Below the pieces are notes generated by a model that had not been told where the DNA came from, made no database searches, and worked only from the letters and a program-made list of their open reading frames with translations. The position numbers were made by a program, and so were the translations under genes. A stretch of DNA of 42,110 nt, taken from Anaerolineales bacterium (GTDB lineage Bacteria; Chloroflexota; Anaerolineae; 4572-78; NAK82). Positions 23,314 through 33,112 of this stretch are shown in pieces. The stretch lies in the NCBI GenBank assembly GCA_024643945.1, contig JAHELX010000003.1, positions 1 through 42,110 on the forward strand. The letters are read 5' to 3'. Each line of letters starts with the position of its first letter. Within the stretch, counting starts at the first letter, position 1.

Positions 23314-24756
23314 ATGGCACGTATCCTCTGGGTAGAAAAGCAGATTGACTATGAACCACAGGGTATTATGTCTATGTCTGCCGTACTCAAAGAGGCAGGG
23401 CACGAAGTTGCGCTCACCATCGCCGCCCAAGAAGATCCAGTCAAGTTAGCCAAAGACTTTCAGCCGGACATCGTAGGCTATAGTGTGATGACCGGGTCAC
23501 AGCGTTACTATTTTAATCTCAATCGTGAAATCAAGCGGGCCTTAGGCGACCGGGAGCCGATATCGGTTTTTGGCGGGCCGCACCCCACTTTCTTTCCAGA
23601 TATGATCGAAGCCCCCGGTGTAGACGGCGTGTGCGTTGGGGAAGGTGAAGGCCCCATCGTGGATCTGGCAAACGCGCTGAGCAACGGCGGTTTTCACCCC
23701 GACATCCCCAACTGGTGGTTCAAAGCAGATGGCGAAATTGTGAAAAACCCGGTTCGCCCCCTCATACGCAAGTTGGGCGACCTGCCCATGCCTGATCGTT
23801 CTCTGATTTACGACAAACACGAGGCCACCCGCATCAGCCCCATCAAGCACTTTATGGCCAGCCGGGGCTGCCCCTATAACTGTACCTATTGTTTTAACCA
23901 CGCCTGGTACCAGATTTACACGCGCGAAAAGCGGGGCTACCAGCGCAGCGTCGACTCGGTCATTGAAGAAGTGCTGTGGGTGAAAGAACACTACCCGCTG
24001 GAGCAGGTGGTCTTCCTTGACGACCTGTTCATTATCTTTGTGGATTGGCTTGAGGAATTTGCCGAGAAATTTCCTCGAGAGGTGGGATTACCCTTTTTCT
24101 GTAACGTGCGGGCCAACCTGCTCATCCCCGAGAAAGTGGCATTGCTCAAGAAGGGCGGTGCCAACACAGTCAGCATGGGCATCGAGTCGGGCAACGACGA
24201 ATTGCGCAACGGGTTGCTCAAGCGCAAGATGCCGCGCGACACGATTATCGAAGCGGGGCAGATGCTTGACGAGGCCGGCATTAACCTGACCGCCACCAAC
24301 ATCCTGGCCCTGCCCACCGCTACCCTGGAGGACGATTTCGCCACCATGCACCTCAATGCCGAAGCGAAAGTCAAATACGCCCACGCCTTTCTCTTCCAGC
24401 CCTATCCGGCAACAGAACTGGGCGAGTTCACTACACAGAACGGGCTGATGGCCGGCAGCTTCGAAGACATTGGGGCCATTGCCTGGGACAGTTCGATCAT
24501 CATTCGCGATCCCAAAGAGAAACTTCAGATGGAAAACTTGCAACGCTGGTTCGCCCTGGGCGTGGAGTTTCCCTGGTTGGAGCCTCTTATCCGCCTGGCT
24601 ATCAAAGTGCCCCACAATAAAGGGACCGACAGCCTATACTGGTGGATGCATAAGCTGTTCAAAGGCTACGCGATCACCCATCGAGTACACCCCATCAAGC
24701 TCAATTTGCGCACCATTCTCAAGCAGATAACCCATTACTTGCGGATGGAAGCATAA
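23314..24756 (+). CDS. Cobalamin-binding-domain radical SAM protein
   Basis: The 480-aa product has an N-terminal B12-binding-like Rossmann domain (about residues 1-150; [27 protein letters not shown]). A radical SAM domain follows, with the cluster ligands C186, C190 and C193 ([14 protein letters not shown]). The B12 His loop DxHxxG is not evident, so cobalamin may bind base-off or not at all. It resembles BchE/P-methylase-type enzymes that modify unactivated carbons. The substrate cannot be told; there are no pathway neighbours. The start follows GGAGG at 10 nt. Confidence 0.88.
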   Translation: MARILWVEKQIDYEPQGIMSMSAVLKEAGHEVALTIAAQEDPVKLAKDFQPDIVGYSVMTGSQRYYFNLNREIKRALGDREPISVFGGPHPTFFPDMIEAPGVDGVCVGEGEGPIVDLANALSNGGFHPDIPNWWFKADGEIVKNPVRPLIRKLGDLPMPDRSLIYDKHEATRISPIKHFMASRGCPYNCTYCFNHAWYQIYTREKRGYQRSVDSVIEEVLWVKEHYPLEQVVFLDDLFIIFVDWLEEFAEKFPREVGLPFFCNVRANLLIPEKVALLKKGGANTVSMGIESGNDELRNGLLKRKMPRDTIIEAGQMLDEAGINLTATNILALPTATLEDDFATMHLNAEAKVKYAHAFLFQPYPATELGEFTTQNGLMAGSFEDIGAIAWDSSIIIRDPKEKLQMENLQRWFALGVEFPWLEPLIRLAIKVPHNKGTDSLYWWMHKLFKGYAITHRVHPIKLNLRTILKQITHYLRMEA

Positions 24757-24793
24757 TTTGGCTGTTGCTTCATTACTTCAAATTGAGTGCGGA

Positions 24794-24829
24794 ACGAAAC
24801 GGGGTGCAGCGTGCTGCGCCCCGTTTCGT
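24794..24829. terminator. Long hairpin between convergent genes
   Basis: ACGAAACGGGG pairs with CCCCGTTTCGT and the stem continues through TGCAG/CTGCG. No long U-tract on either side; it is placed to end transcripts from both directions. Confidence 0.6.
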
Positions 24830-24865
24830 CGAGTTATCTCCCATCGTACTTAGCCAACGCGCTCA

Positions 24866-25552
24866 CTATGCCACGCCTACATTTGAGCCTGCTTCCGAGG
24901 AAATCTCCTCCATCCGTCCCGTCGCAACAAAGGCGACCCGTTCGCAGATGTTGGTAACTCGATCGGCGATGCGCTCCATGTTGTGAGCGCAAAAGAGCAG
25001 ATACATGGCCCGGGTCACCGTCCGCGGGTCTTCGATCATGAAAGAGATCAACTCGCGAAAAATCTGGTTGTAAAGCTGATCTACTTCTTCGTCTCTTTCG
25101 GTAATGGCCATGGCCGACTCTGCATCCTCAGACATAAAGGCATCCAGACTGGAACGCAACATCTCTTGCGAAATCTGGGCCATACGCGGCAGGTCAATAA
25201 GCGGTTTGAGCAAGGGTGCATCGCCCATACGCAAGACAATGGTCGCATTGCCGGCGGCGTGGTCGGCCATGCGCTCCAGGTCGAGCACGATGTTCATAGC
25301 TGCCACGATGAAGCGCAGGTCACGGGCGGCCGGCTGCTGGCGGGCGATGAGGCCCAGGCAATCCTCTTCGATCTTGAAGCGCAATTCGTTGATCTTCTCG
25401 TCGTCGGCGATGATCTGCTGCGCCAGCATCCGGTCACGCTCTTTAAGGGCATGAATAGAGCGCCCGATGGCAGCATCTACCATGCTGCCCAAGCGCAGCA
25501 CGTTGTCGCGTAAGACCTGCAACTCCTGGTCAAAAGCCGAGCGGATACTCAT
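24866..25552 (-). CDS. phoU: Phosphate signalling regulator PhoU (copy 1)
   Basis: The 228-aa product is an all-helical PhoU: two three-helix bundles, each with the metal-binding pattern (ExxRxxDHAAG at about residues 90-102 and NMERIADRVTNICE at about 190-204). PhoU connects the Pst transporter to the sensor kinase and represses the Pho regulon when phosphate is ample. AAGGAGG lies 9 nt upstream. It is last in the minus-strand cluster, 14 nt after the second phoU. Confidence 0.92.
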   Translation of the reverse strand: MSIRSAFDQELQVLRDNVLRLGSMVDAAIGRSIHALKERDRMLAQQIIADDEKINELRFKIEEDCLGLIARQQPAARDLRFIVAAMNIVLDLERMADHAAGNATIVLRMGDAPLLKPLIDLPRMAQISQEMLRSSLDAFMSEDAESAMAITERDEEVDQLYNQIFRELISFMIEDPRTVTRAMYLLFCAHNMERIADRVTNICERVAFVATGRMEEISSEAGSNVGVA

Positions 25553-25566
25553 GATAACCGTCCTCC

Positions 25567-26313
25567 TTACAACACCCTTGCATTTCCCCTCCGTTTATTT
25601 CCAGGATTTGACGGGGACGAATTCGATACCCGATCTGTATCCATGTTCCTCATCTCACCAGTGACGGCGAAGGTCACCCAATCACAGATATGAACTACCT
25701 GGCCGGCGATACACTCCACATGGCGGGCTATCTGTGCCAGATACCGAGCCTGGTTAATGAGTGCCCGCGAGTTGTCATTCACCCGCGAGTTCTCCTTCAT
25801 AAAGGCTAGCGAGTCCTGATAAACCTGATGGTACAGAGCATCTACTTCATCATTCCCGGCACGGACGGCTTGCGCCACGGCTAAATCCCGCTGCACAAAA
25901 GCTTGCAGCGCCCGGTGGAGCATATCCTGCGCCTTTGTGGCCATGTGGTGAATGTCAACCAGCAGATTCAGAACAGGCTCTTCAATTATAAGCATAAACG
26001 GAGAGCTGGCAATGTCCCTGGCGTAATCCCCGATGCGCTCCAACTCGGTCGCAATCTCCAGGATGGAAGCAATGGTATGCAGATCACCGTCGACAGGCTG
26101 CTGGGTAACGACAAGACTCACACAGTCCATTTCAACGGCAAACCGCTTTTTCTTGATGCGCTGGTTTAAGGCGATGAGATGCTGTGAATCTGCCAGATCA
26201 TGTCGCTTGAGGACATCCACCGACTCGGTGATAGCGCTCTCTACCATGCTACCCAAGACCAGCATCTCATCCTGAAGGCGCTGCAGCTCCCCTTCAAAGG
26301 TCTGCATTAGCAT
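25567..26313 (-). CDS. PhoU-like protein (copy 2)
   Basis: The 248-aa product is a second PhoU homologue with the same two-bundle layout (ELERIGDYARDI at about residues 90-101; ARHVECIAGQVVHICDWV near 200-217). It is more diverged, and the second metal-site ExxxD pattern is altered. It has a basic, Asn/Ser/Pro-rich tail. The gene overlaps the end of the arsenate-reductase gene by 20 nt. Two PhoU copies may share or split metal, kinase and transporter contacts; their division of labour is unknown. Confidence 0.88.
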   Translation of the reverse strand: MLMQTFEGELQRLQDEMLVLGSMVESAITESVDVLKRHDLADSQHLIALNQRIKKKRFAVEMDCVSLVVTQQPVDGDLHTIASILEIATELERIGDYARDIASSPFMLIIEEPVLNLLVDIHHMATKAQDMLHRALQAFVQRDLAVAQAVRAGNDEVDALYHQVYQDSLAFMKENSRVNDNSRALINQARYLAQIARHVECIAGQVVHICDWVTFAVTGEMRNMDTDRVSNSSPSNPGNKRRGNARVL

Positions 26314-26737
26314 AGTCTATCTCCTTCCCCAGATACTCAAGCACCTGTTGCCGGATTGCATCCCGCACCCGGCGGAATATCGCCAACTGTTCAGCATGGT
26401 TCCCGGTGGCCCGGGCCGGATCGGGAAAGCCGATGTGGACTACCTGGCCTGGCCCCAACCAGACCGGACAGTTCTCGGCAGCATCATCACATAGCGTGAC
26501 CACCAGATCAAAATGGGTATCCCGGAACTCATCCGCCCGCTTGGAACGATGACCGGAGATGTTAACATCCAGCTCAAGCATCGCCTGAATGGCGAGGGGA
26601 TGCACGTAACCAGCCGGGTGAGTGCCTGCCGAATACGCCTCCCACTCCGCTCCCAGGAAGTGGTTAACTAACCCCTCGGCCATCTGGCTGCGGGCCGAGT
26701 TACCCGTACACAGAAACAGCACTCGTTTCTTTTTCAT
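26294..26737 (-). CDS. arsC: Thioredoxin-type arsenate reductase / LMW phosphatase fold
   Basis: The 147-aa product has the P-loop CTGNSARS with C10, plus the Cys pair C83 and C90 (TLCDDAAENCP) that defines the thioredoxin-coupled ArsC class; a FPDPA segment follows. These three cysteines relay electrons while arsenate is reduced to arsenite. The start giving C10 is preceded by another ATG and by GGAGAG. Its place inside a pst-phoU operon is sensible, because Pst imports arsenate along with phosphate. An efflux pump (Acr3 or ArsB) is not in the window. A protein-tyrosine phosphatase role is the alternative. Confidence 0.88.
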   Translation of the reverse strand: MKKKRVLFLCTGNSARSQMAEGLVNHFLGAEWEAYSAGTHPAGYVHPLAIQAMLELDVNISGHRSKRADEFRDTHFDLVVTLCDDAAENCPVWLGPGQVVHIGFPDPARATGNHAEQLAIFRRVRDAIRQQVLEYLGKEIDYANADL

Positions 26738-26833
26738 CATCGCCACTCTCTCCGTTGTGATGACTTGGGGGCGACGCCTCATCACCCCCATCACCATAGA
26801 TGGAATGGTCCCATTGCGTTAATCGCACATAAC

Positions 26834-27676
26834 CTATCCGAACCTTCCGGTGATGTAATCCTCAGTGCGCTTATCGCTGGGCCGGGTGAAAATCTGCTCA
26901 GTCGGCCCATACTCCACCAGTTCACCCGCCCGGTCTTCCATCATCATGAGGAAGGCAGTGAAATCCGACACCCGGGCCGCCTGCTGCATGTTATGGGTGA
27001 CAATGACGATGGTGATGTCTTGCACCAGTTCCCGCATCAGTTCCTCGATCTTGAAGGTGGCGATAGGGTCCAGAGCCGAGGCCGGCTCGTCCATGAGCAG
27101 GATTTCCGGTTGCACGGCCAACGCCCGGGCGATGCACAGCCGCTGCTGCTGCCCGCCCGAAAGGGCTGCTCCCGACTGGTGCAGCTTGTCCTTCACCTCG
27201 TCCCAGAGCGCGGCCCGGCGTAACGCCTGCTCAACCCGTTCCTCCAGGCCAGGCACATGTCCCCAGTGGTTGAGCCTGAGCCCGGCTGCCACATTGTCGA
27301 AGACTGACATGGTGGGGAAGGGGTTGGGCTTCTGGAAGACCATACCCACCCGCCGTCGCACCTGAACCGGGTCGGTACCAGGCGCGTAGATGTCTTCATC
27401 GCCCAGCCAAACCTGCCCGTGCACCCAGGCGCCCCGCACCTCCTGATGCATACGATTCAGACTGCGTATGAGGGTGGACTTGCCCGAGCCCGAAGGCCCG
27501 ATGATGGCCGTGATCTGGTTGGGCTCGATGGTCAGGTTGATGTGCCGGATGGCAGTGAAATTGCCAAAGCCGGCGCTCAGGCTTTCGACACACATACTCC
27601 TGGCCGCCGTGCGCACGATAGTCGTCTCCCGTTCTGCCACGGTGGCCCTCAGTAGCTGCAGCTCGATCATAGTCAT
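26834..27676 (-). CDS. pstB: Phosphate ABC transporter ATP-binding protein PstB
   Basis: The 280-aa product has Walker [10 protein letters not shown] (60-68), a Q-loop in [12 protein letters not shown], signature LSGGQQQR, Walker [14 protein letters not shown] and the H-loop VTHNMQQA. These are diagnostic of PstB. It powers high-affinity phosphate uptake with PstC and PstA. The chosen ATG follows GGAAGAGAGA; the N-terminus is about 25 residues longer than typical PstB. Longer upstream readings overlap pstA and lack a ribosome site. Confidence 0.95.
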   Translation of the reverse strand: MTMIELQLLRATVAERETTIVRTAARSMCVESLSAGFGNFTAIRHINLTIEPNQITAIIGPSGSGKSTLIRSLNRMHQEVRGAWVHGQVWLGDEDIYAPGTDPVQVRRRVGMVFQKPNPFPTMSVFDNVAAGLRLNHWGHVPGLEERVEQALRRAALWDEVKDKLHQSGAALSGGQQQRLCIARALAVQPEILLMDEPASALDPIATFKIEELMRELVQDITIVIVTHNMQQAARVSDFTAFLMMMEDRAGELVEYGPTEQIFTRPSDKRTEDYITGRFG

Positions 27677-27701
27677 TCTCTCTTCCATACAAATTGAGTT
27701 C

Positions 27702-28598
27702 TCATCCCACACGTCGCTGCCAGCCAAAGTGGCGAGCGAGCAGACTGGCCAGCAACACCAATGCCGCCAGCACCAGCGCCGTTCCCCAGGCCTTGGTCCG
27801 CCAGTCGTCGTAGGGTGAGATGGCGTAAGTGAAAAGGGTGTGCGGCAGGGTGGCAATGGGTTGATTGATGTCCACGTTCCAGAAGGGATTGCCAAAGGCG
27901 GTGAACAGCAAGGGTGCGGTTTCCCCAGCCACCCGGGCCACTGCCAGCACCACCCCTGTAATCACCCCTCCGGCCGCCGTCGGCAGCACCACGCTGATCG
28001 TGGTCCGCCAGCGGGGCAGACCCAGGGCCAGCGCCCCCTCCCGCAGGGAGTCGGGCACCAGGCGCAGCATCTCCTCGCTGGTGCGAGTGATGGCCGGCAA
28101 CATCATCACCCCCAAAGCAAAACCGGCCGATAGGGCCGAGAAGTGGCCCTGCCTGGCGACGATGAGGGTGTAGGCAAAGATGCCCATCACGATAGAAGGC
28201 ACGCCGGAAAGCACATCAGCCAGGTAGCGCACCAGATCACCGAAGCGGTTGTGGCCAAATTCGCTCAGGTAGATGCCAGCGCCCAGCCCGATGGGCAGCG
28301 CAAACAGAGTCGCCAGACCTACGACGATCAGGCTGCCAACGATAGCGTTGGCGATACCGCCTCCGGGCACCCCCACAGGTGTGGGCAGCCGGGTGAAGAA
28401 ATCCACGCTGAGAGCGGAAACACCATTGACCACCACGTAGCCCAGCACCGCCATCAGGGCGACCACGGCCAGGGCTGTGCTCAGGGCAGTGCACCCTATC
28501 ATCAGCCAGTTGACCCCTCTGCGCCAGGCATAGACGTTCCCCTTCGCTTCATTCAGGGTCAGTCCAGGTGTGAGATCTCGGCTACTTCTCTGGCTCAT
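27702..28598 (-). CDS. pstA: Phosphate ABC transporter permease PstA
   Basis: The 298-aa product has six predicted membrane segments and the binding-protein-dependent transport motif [14 protein letters not shown] (EAA loop). Typical PstA features VPSIVMGI and [15 protein letters not shown] are present. The ATG overlaps the pstC stop as ATGA, with GGAGAGG upstream. It forms the channel with PstC. Confidence 0.95.
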   Translation of the reverse strand: MSQRSSRDLTPGLTLNEAKGNVYAWRRGVNWLMIGCTALSTALAVVALMAVLGYVVVNGVSALSVDFFTRLPTPVGVPGGGIANAIVGSLIVVGLATLFALPIGLGAGIYLSEFGHNRFGDLVRYLADVLSGVPSIVMGIFAYTLIVARQGHFSALSAGFALGVMMLPAITRTSEEMLRLVPDSLREGALALGLPRWRTTISVVLPTAAGGVITGVVLAVARVAGETAPLLFTAFGNPFWNVDINQPIATLPHTLFTYAISPYDDWRTKAWGTALVLAALVLLASLLARHFGWQRRVG

Positions 28599-29560
28599 AC
28601 CCGCCCCCTCTCCGGACCGCGGCCCACGCGCCACACCAGCAGGCGGGCCACGGCGTTCAGGATCAGCGTCACCCCAAAGAGGACCAGCCCCAGCTCAATG
28701 AGCACCGAGACGTAAAGGTCATAGGTGGCCTCCGTGAATTCGTTAGCGATGAGGCTGGCCAGGGTATAGGCCGGATTGAACAGGCAGGTCGAAATCTCCG
28801 GGCGGTTGCCGATGAGCATGGTCACGGCCATGGTCTCGCCCACAGCCCGGCCCAATCCCAGCATCAGCCCGCCCACGATGCCCGAGCGAGCATAGGGCAC
28901 TACCGCCCGCCAGATGGTCTCCCAACGGGTGGCGCCCAGGGCCAGCATCGCTTCCCGCTGGTGGTCCGGCACCGCGCGCAAGACGTCCCGGGCGACGGCG
29001 GTGATGTAGGGCAGGATCATAATGGCCAGAATGGCTACGGCGGCCAGCATGCCGATTCCCAACGGGGTGCAGCTAAAGAGAGGCAGGAAGCCCAGGTTGT
29101 CCTGCAAGATGCGCCCGACGGGCTGGCGCAGAATGGGAGCCAGCACATACAACCCCCACAGCCCGTAGACCACGCTGGGGATGGAGGCCAGGAGCTCGAT
29201 GAGGAAGGAGAGGGGGGCCTCCAGCCAGGCAGGGGCCAGCTCAGCCAGGAAAATAGCGGCCAGCAGCCCGAGCGTCCCGGCAATGATCAGCGCCAGGAGC
29301 GACGAGACCACTGTGCCATAGATAGCGGGCAGCGCCCCGAACCGCTCGAAGACCGGGTTCCAATCCTGGTCTAACAGGAAGCGCAGGCCATAGCGGGCCA
29401 GTCCCAGGCGCGAACCGGCGTATAGCTCATACACCAGCAGGGCGATGAGAGCCAAAAGCGTGGCCGCCATCAGCCAGGTCCAGCTCTGGAAAAGGATATC
29501 CCCCAGGTTGCGGGGGAGGTTGAATGCTCGACGAGTAATCGTCCTGTCTGGCAGATTCAC
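28595..29560 (-). CDS. pstC: Phosphate ABC transporter permease PstC
   Basis: The 321-aa product has six membrane segments, the IPSVVYGLWGL motif, EAA loop REAMLALGATRWETI and GRAVGETMAVTMLIGN. GTG at 29560 with AGGGGGA just upstream is chosen. An ATG at 29617 would add 19 residues (MRDAWCVFLRAP) that do not look like PstC. It follows pstS and overlaps pstA. Confidence 0.92.
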   Translation of the reverse strand: MNLPDRTITRRAFNLPRNLGDILFQSWTWLMAATLLALIALLVYELYAGSRLGLARYGLRFLLDQDWNPVFERFGALPAIYGTVVSSLLALIIAGTLGLLAAIFLAELAPAWLEAPLSFLIELLASIPSVVYGLWGLYVLAPILRQPVGRILQDNLGFLPLFSCTPLGIGMLAAVAILAIMILPYITAVARDVLRAVPDHQREAMLALGATRWETIWRAVVPYARSGIVGGLMLGLGRAVGETMAVTMLIGNRPEISTCLFNPAYTLASLIANEFTEATYDLYVSVLIELGLVLFGVTLILNAVARLLVWRVGRGPERGRV

Positions 29561-29631
29561 GCGTCCCCCTGATATCGAGCGTGGTGCGCGAAGGAACACG
29601 CACCATGCATCACGCATTGTCTCTTCATGGG

Positions 29632-30759
29632 TTACTGTCCCAACACCGGCTTGCCCCCTTCGCAGGTCAGGCCCTGGAGGCGCTCGATCACCTTCTGCTC
29701 CACGCTGGCGCCCAGCGGGGCGTAGAGGAGTTCTGTGACGTACTGATCACCCGCGGTCAACGCCCACTGCACGAATTCGGCCAATTTGCGTGCCTTGGCG
29801 CAGTCTGGCATATCCTGGTAGATGAGGAGGAAGGTGTAGCCAGCGATGGGATAGGAGTCATCGCCGGGAGCGTTGACCAGTAACTGTCCCATATCTTCAG
29901 GCATCTCGGCGACGAAGGCATTGGAAGCAGCGGTGGTGCTCTCCAGGCTTGGCTCGATGAACTTGCCGGCCTGGTTCTGGACGAAGGCATAGGAGATTTT
30001 GTTCTGCTCGGCGTAGGCCAACTCGATGTAGCCCAGGGCACCCGGCTGCTCGCGTACCACCCCGGCCACGCCTTCGTTGCCCTTACCGCCCAGGCCCACC
30101 GGCCATTCCACCGAGGTGCCGGCGCCGACCTGAGCCTTCCATTCCTCGCTTATCTGGCTCAGGTAGCTGGTGAAGAGGAAGGTAGTGCCAGACCCGTCGG
30201 AGCGGTGGGCAACGACGATCTCCTGGCTGGGTAGCTTGACATCCGGGTTCAACGTCGCCAAGCGGGAGTCATCCCATTGGGTGATCTTACCCAGGAAGAT
30301 GTCGGCAATGACGTCCGGGGTGAGCTTAAGGCCGCCGGGGATGTCGTTCCCATCCGCGTCTTTGACGTTATACGCCACGACTATGGCCCCGGCCACAGTG
30401 GGGAACATTTCCAGGCCAGGCGCAGCCGCCTTCTGTTCGTCGTTCAGAATGGCGTCCGACGCACCAAAGTCCACTGTCTTAGCCGTGATCTGGCGGATGC
30501 CGCCACCCGAGCCGATAGATTGGTAGTTGAAGCGCACCGAAGGGTCTACGAAGGCGTACTCGTAGAACCAGCGCGAATAGAGGGGAAAGGGAAAGGTTGC
30601 CCCAGCACCAGTGAGCTGAATGGAGCCCGGTGCCGCCGTAGGTTGCTCGACCACTTTCCCCTGCGCCGCTGGCGTGGGCTGCGACGTGGCTCCCTGGCTG
30701 TTGCACGCTGCCAGCAGCAGGGCTGCCAGTATCAAACCAATCGAAAACTTGTAACGCAT
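29632..30759 (-). CDS. pstS: Phosphate-binding lipoprotein PstS
   Basis: The 375-aa product has a lipoprotein signal (LLLAAC, Cys at residue 19) and a Pro/Ala-rich linker. The periplasmic-binding-protein fold carries the phosphate-site motifs GAGATFPFPLY, SIGSGGGIRQI, FGASDA and RSDGSGTTFLF. It captures phosphate outside the membrane for PstCAB. AGAGGAGA precedes ATG. First gene of the pst operon, with a Pho box upstream. Confidence 0.95.
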   Translation of the reverse strand: MRYKFSIGLILAALLLAACNSQGATSQPTPAAQGKVVEQPTAAPGSIQLTGAGATFPFPLYSRWFYEYAFVDPSVRFNYQSIGSGGGIRQITAKTVDFGASDAILNDEQKAAAPGLEMFPTVAGAIVVAYNVKDADGNDIPGGLKLTPDVIADIFLGKITQWDDSRLATLNPDVKLPSQEIVVAHRSDGSGTTFLFTSYLSQISEEWKAQVGAGTSVEWPVGLGGKGNEGVAGVVREQPGALGYIELAYAEQNKISYAFVQNQAGKFIEPSLESTTAASNAFVAEMPEDMGQLLVNAPGDDSYPIAGYTFLLIYQDMPDCAKARKLAEFVQWALTAGDQYVTELLYAPLGASVEQKVIERLQGLTCEGGKPVLGQ

Positions 30760-30835
30760 AGTCTTCTCCTCTCAATGGAATGGTTGATTTCACACATGAG
30801 AATACCATGCGCTAATTAACGGGGCTTCAAGAACC

Positions 30836-30874
30836 AGTTAAAGTTGTATTAAGGGGATGTAAACATTCTGTTAA
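30836..30874 (-). promoter_or_regulatory. Pho box upstream of pstS (four direct repeats)
   Basis: On the minus strand the hexamers TTAACA, TTTACA, TTAATA and TTAACT follow one another with exactly 5 nt between them (11-nt period). This is the TT(A/T)ACA-N5 arrangement known for PhoP of Bacillus. It lies 77 nt upstream of pstS and should bind the response regulator encoded at 33153-33875. Confidence 0.8.
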
Positions 30875-30913
30875 GGCCGGCAGTGAGAAGTAAACAGAAT
30901 ACATAAGGAATTG

Positions 30914-31075
30914 CGCGATGAGCATAGGCTCACTTTGCCGCCTGATCTGCCACCAGGGAGCTACCGCCTTCAAGCCGGCGCCTATGATGGGCAGACCCTG
31001 GAGCGGCTGCCGGTGCTGGAGCAGGGCATCCCGAGCAACAATTATGTAGAGATCGGCCGCGTCGTTGTTGAATGA
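30914..31075 (+). pseudogene. C-terminal remnant of an unrelated membrane glycosyltransferase-like protein
   Basis: About 53 codons read as protein-like sequence with LPPDLPPGSYRLQAGAYD, then RLPVLEQG, then YVEIGRVVVE and TGA. This resembles the C-terminal beta domain often seen on GT39-like or other multi-pass proteins, with PPGTY-L-GLYD and RLPV motifs. No start codon, ribosome site or upstream part is present. It lies on the opposite strand to the Pho genes around it. Confidence 0.5.
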
Positions 31076-31172
31076 TGAAGTGTCGAATCTGGTGGGGGAG
31101 AATCGGTCGGGGCTTGATGATCTGGCTGGATGGTAGACAAGATCTGAATGTCTAGCTATGCCCACGCCCGGA

Positions 31173-33095
31173 TCACACAAAAGCCGGCAAAGTGAAGTAA
31201 AACGTGCTTCCCTGCCCTTCGATGCTTTCGGCCCAAATACGTCCGCCGTGGCCCTGCACGACGTGCTTGGCGATGGCCAATCCCAGACCGGTGCCACCGC
31301 CACTGCGGGCCCGGTCGGCCTTGTAAAAGCGTTCGAAGATGCGCGGTAGGTCGTCAGCCGGGATGCCTACCCCGGTGTCAGCCACCTCGATGATGACCTC
31401 TAAGTGGTGGCGGTCAGCCTTGGGTAGTAATCCTTCGTCCTGGACGGCGTAAGCTCGTACCATCACCCTGCCGCCAGGCCGCGTAAACTTGATCGCATTG
31501 TGGACCAGATTGGTGACCACCTGTCGCACCCGTTCTGCATCAGCCAGAAGCGGAGGTAGATCAGAGGGTAAATCGACGGTGAGACTCAGCCCGGCCCGCT
31601 CGGCCTGGGGATACAGCCGCTCTACAGGAGGAGCCACCACGTCGGCCACAGGGGTAGGAACCAGGCTCAATGGCACCCGCCCCGACTCGATGCGCGAGAG
31701 TTCTAGCAATTCCTGTACCATCTGGGTCATGGCGTCCACCTCGGTCTCGATGCGATCCAGGAAACGCTGGGCGGCCGGGGGATCGTCCAGCGCGCCATCC
31801 CGCAAGGTGTCTACCAACGCCTTGAGTGAAGCCAACGGGGTACGAAGTTCGTGAGAGATATTGCTGATGAAATCCCGGCGCACAGCATCCAGGCGGCGAA
31901 TTTGGGTCAAGTCCTGGAGGATGGCCACTTGTGCCTGCCTGTACTTGGGCTGCAAGTGCCTGTACTTGGGCTGCAAGTGCCTGTACTTGGGCTGCCGGCC
32001 CAAGTGCGCCCCACCTGCACCTGGGCTATAGGTAGCGCCAGGCGCAGGCAGATGGGGCCGGGCATAGATCTCTTGGAGGGGTGTGACGATAACCTGCAAG
32101 AACAGCCCCAGACGATCCAATTCCAGCGTTGTGTTCTGTTCCACGTTCTGCTCACAACTCTTTTCCCATAGTTCGACCAGGCGATGATCCCACACCACCT
32201 GGACGAAGGAACGCCCCAGGGCCGCAGACTGGGTAGTACCCAGGAGCCGGGCAGCAGCCGGGTTGATGAGTTGTACCTTCCCCGCAGGATCGGTGATGAG
32301 CACCCCATCGGCCATATGCTCCAGCACGACCGCGAGCCGGTCCTGTTCTTCGGCCAGGGTCGTCACCTTCTCCCGCAGTTGGTCGGCCATATGGTTGAAG
32401 GCCAGGGTGAGCTGCCCCACTTCATCCCGGCTCATGGGCAAGAGGCGGGCACCCAGGTCACCTTCAGCCATACGTTCCGCCACGTCAGTCAAGCGGCGCA
32501 CCGGGCGCGCCGTGCGCTCGGCGATGAGCAAGGCCATCAGCGCCGCCAGCAACGCCGTGAACAGCCCCGCCGTCAGGATGGTCTGGCGCAGGCGCCCGAC
32601 GCTGGCCTCGATCTGGCGCAAGGGAAGCGCAACCCGTACCACACCCATCACCCGCCCCCCCGACGGAGTCCTCACCGGGAGCGCAACGTACATCATTTCG
32701 TAGCCGACCGTCTGGCTGAAGCGAATGCTGCTGCCCTGTCCGCTGGTCAGTGCCTGTTGCACCTCCGGGCGGTCCAGGTGGTTTCCCATCTCCGTTCGAT
32801 CGTGTTGCGACTCGCCCAGCACGGTGCCATCCACCCCGATGATGGTGATCCGCGCCCCGAGCAGGTCAGCCCAGCGCCGGGCCAACGAGTCGAGGGCGTC
32901 GGCGCTTTCCCCCTGGGCCATCAAAGGCTGGACGCTATCGACCAGCACCCGGGCCTCGGCCAACAACTGAGTCTCCAAATCCGCCAGGCGTACCTTGCGC
33001 ACTTGATTCGATATGAAAAAGGTCAACCCCAGCGTAGACAGCAAGATAAGGACCACATAGGGGATGGCAATGCGCCAGCGAATGGTATGAAACAT
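31173..33095 (-). CDS. phoR: PhoR-type sensor histidine kinase
   Basis: The 640-aa product has a transmembrane segment (about 8-28), an extracytoplasmic sensor (30-165), a second segment (about 168-190), HAMP (190-245) and PAS (about 255-340). The HisKA site is H415 (ISHELRTPLASL). The ATPase domain shows NLVHNAIKF, VADTGVGIP, FERFYKADRA and GTGLGLAI. It phosphorylates the regulator encoded just upstream. The PAS-HisKA linker contains an odd tandem insert (PKYRHLQ three times) encoded by a 21-nt repeat. GAGGGAGA precedes ATG. Confidence 0.93.
   Translation of the reverse strand: MFHTIRWRIAIPYVVLILLSTLGLTFFISNQVRKVRLADLETQLLAEARVLVDSVQPLMAQGESADALDSLARRWADLLGARITIIGVDGTVLGESQHDRTEMGNHLDRPEVQQALTSGQGSSIRFSQTVGYEMMYVALPVRTPSGGRVMGVVRVALPLRQIEASVGRLRQTILTAGLFTALLAALMALLIAERTARPVRRLTDVAERMAEGDLGARLLPMSRDEVGQLTLAFNHMADQLREKVTTLAEEQDRLAVVLEHMADGVLITDPAGKVQLINPAAARLLGTTQSAALGRSFVQVVWDHRLVELWEKSCEQNVEQNTTLELDRLGLFLQVIVTPLQEIYARPHLPAPGATYSPGAGGAHLGRQPKYRHLQPKYRHLQPKYRQAQVAILQDLTQIRRLDAVRRDFISNISHELRTPLASLKALVDTLRDGALDDPPAAQRFLDRIETEVDAMTQMVQELLELSRIESGRVPLSLVPTPVADVVAPPVERLYPQAERAGLSLTVDLPSDLPPLLADAERVRQVVTNLVHNAIKFTRPGGRVMVRAYAVQDEGLLPKADRHHLEVIIEVADTGVGIPADDLPRIFERFYKADRARSGGGTGLGLAIAKHVVQGHGGRIWAESIEGQGSTFYFTLPAFV
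31938..32000. repeat. Tandem 21-nt repeat (three units) inside the sensor kinase gene
   Basis: Units at 31938-31958, 31959-31979 and 31980-32000. The first two are identical and the third differs only in its last bases. A CTTGGGC-TGCC-GGCCCAAG palindrome overlaps the last unit. The reading frame is kept. Confidence 0.85.
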
Positions 33096-33112
33096 GTTTC
33101 TCCCTCATGCAT

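Noticed and set aside
31938..32000. CRISPR array
   Set aside because: The units are directly adjacent without spacers and are in frame inside a kinase gene.
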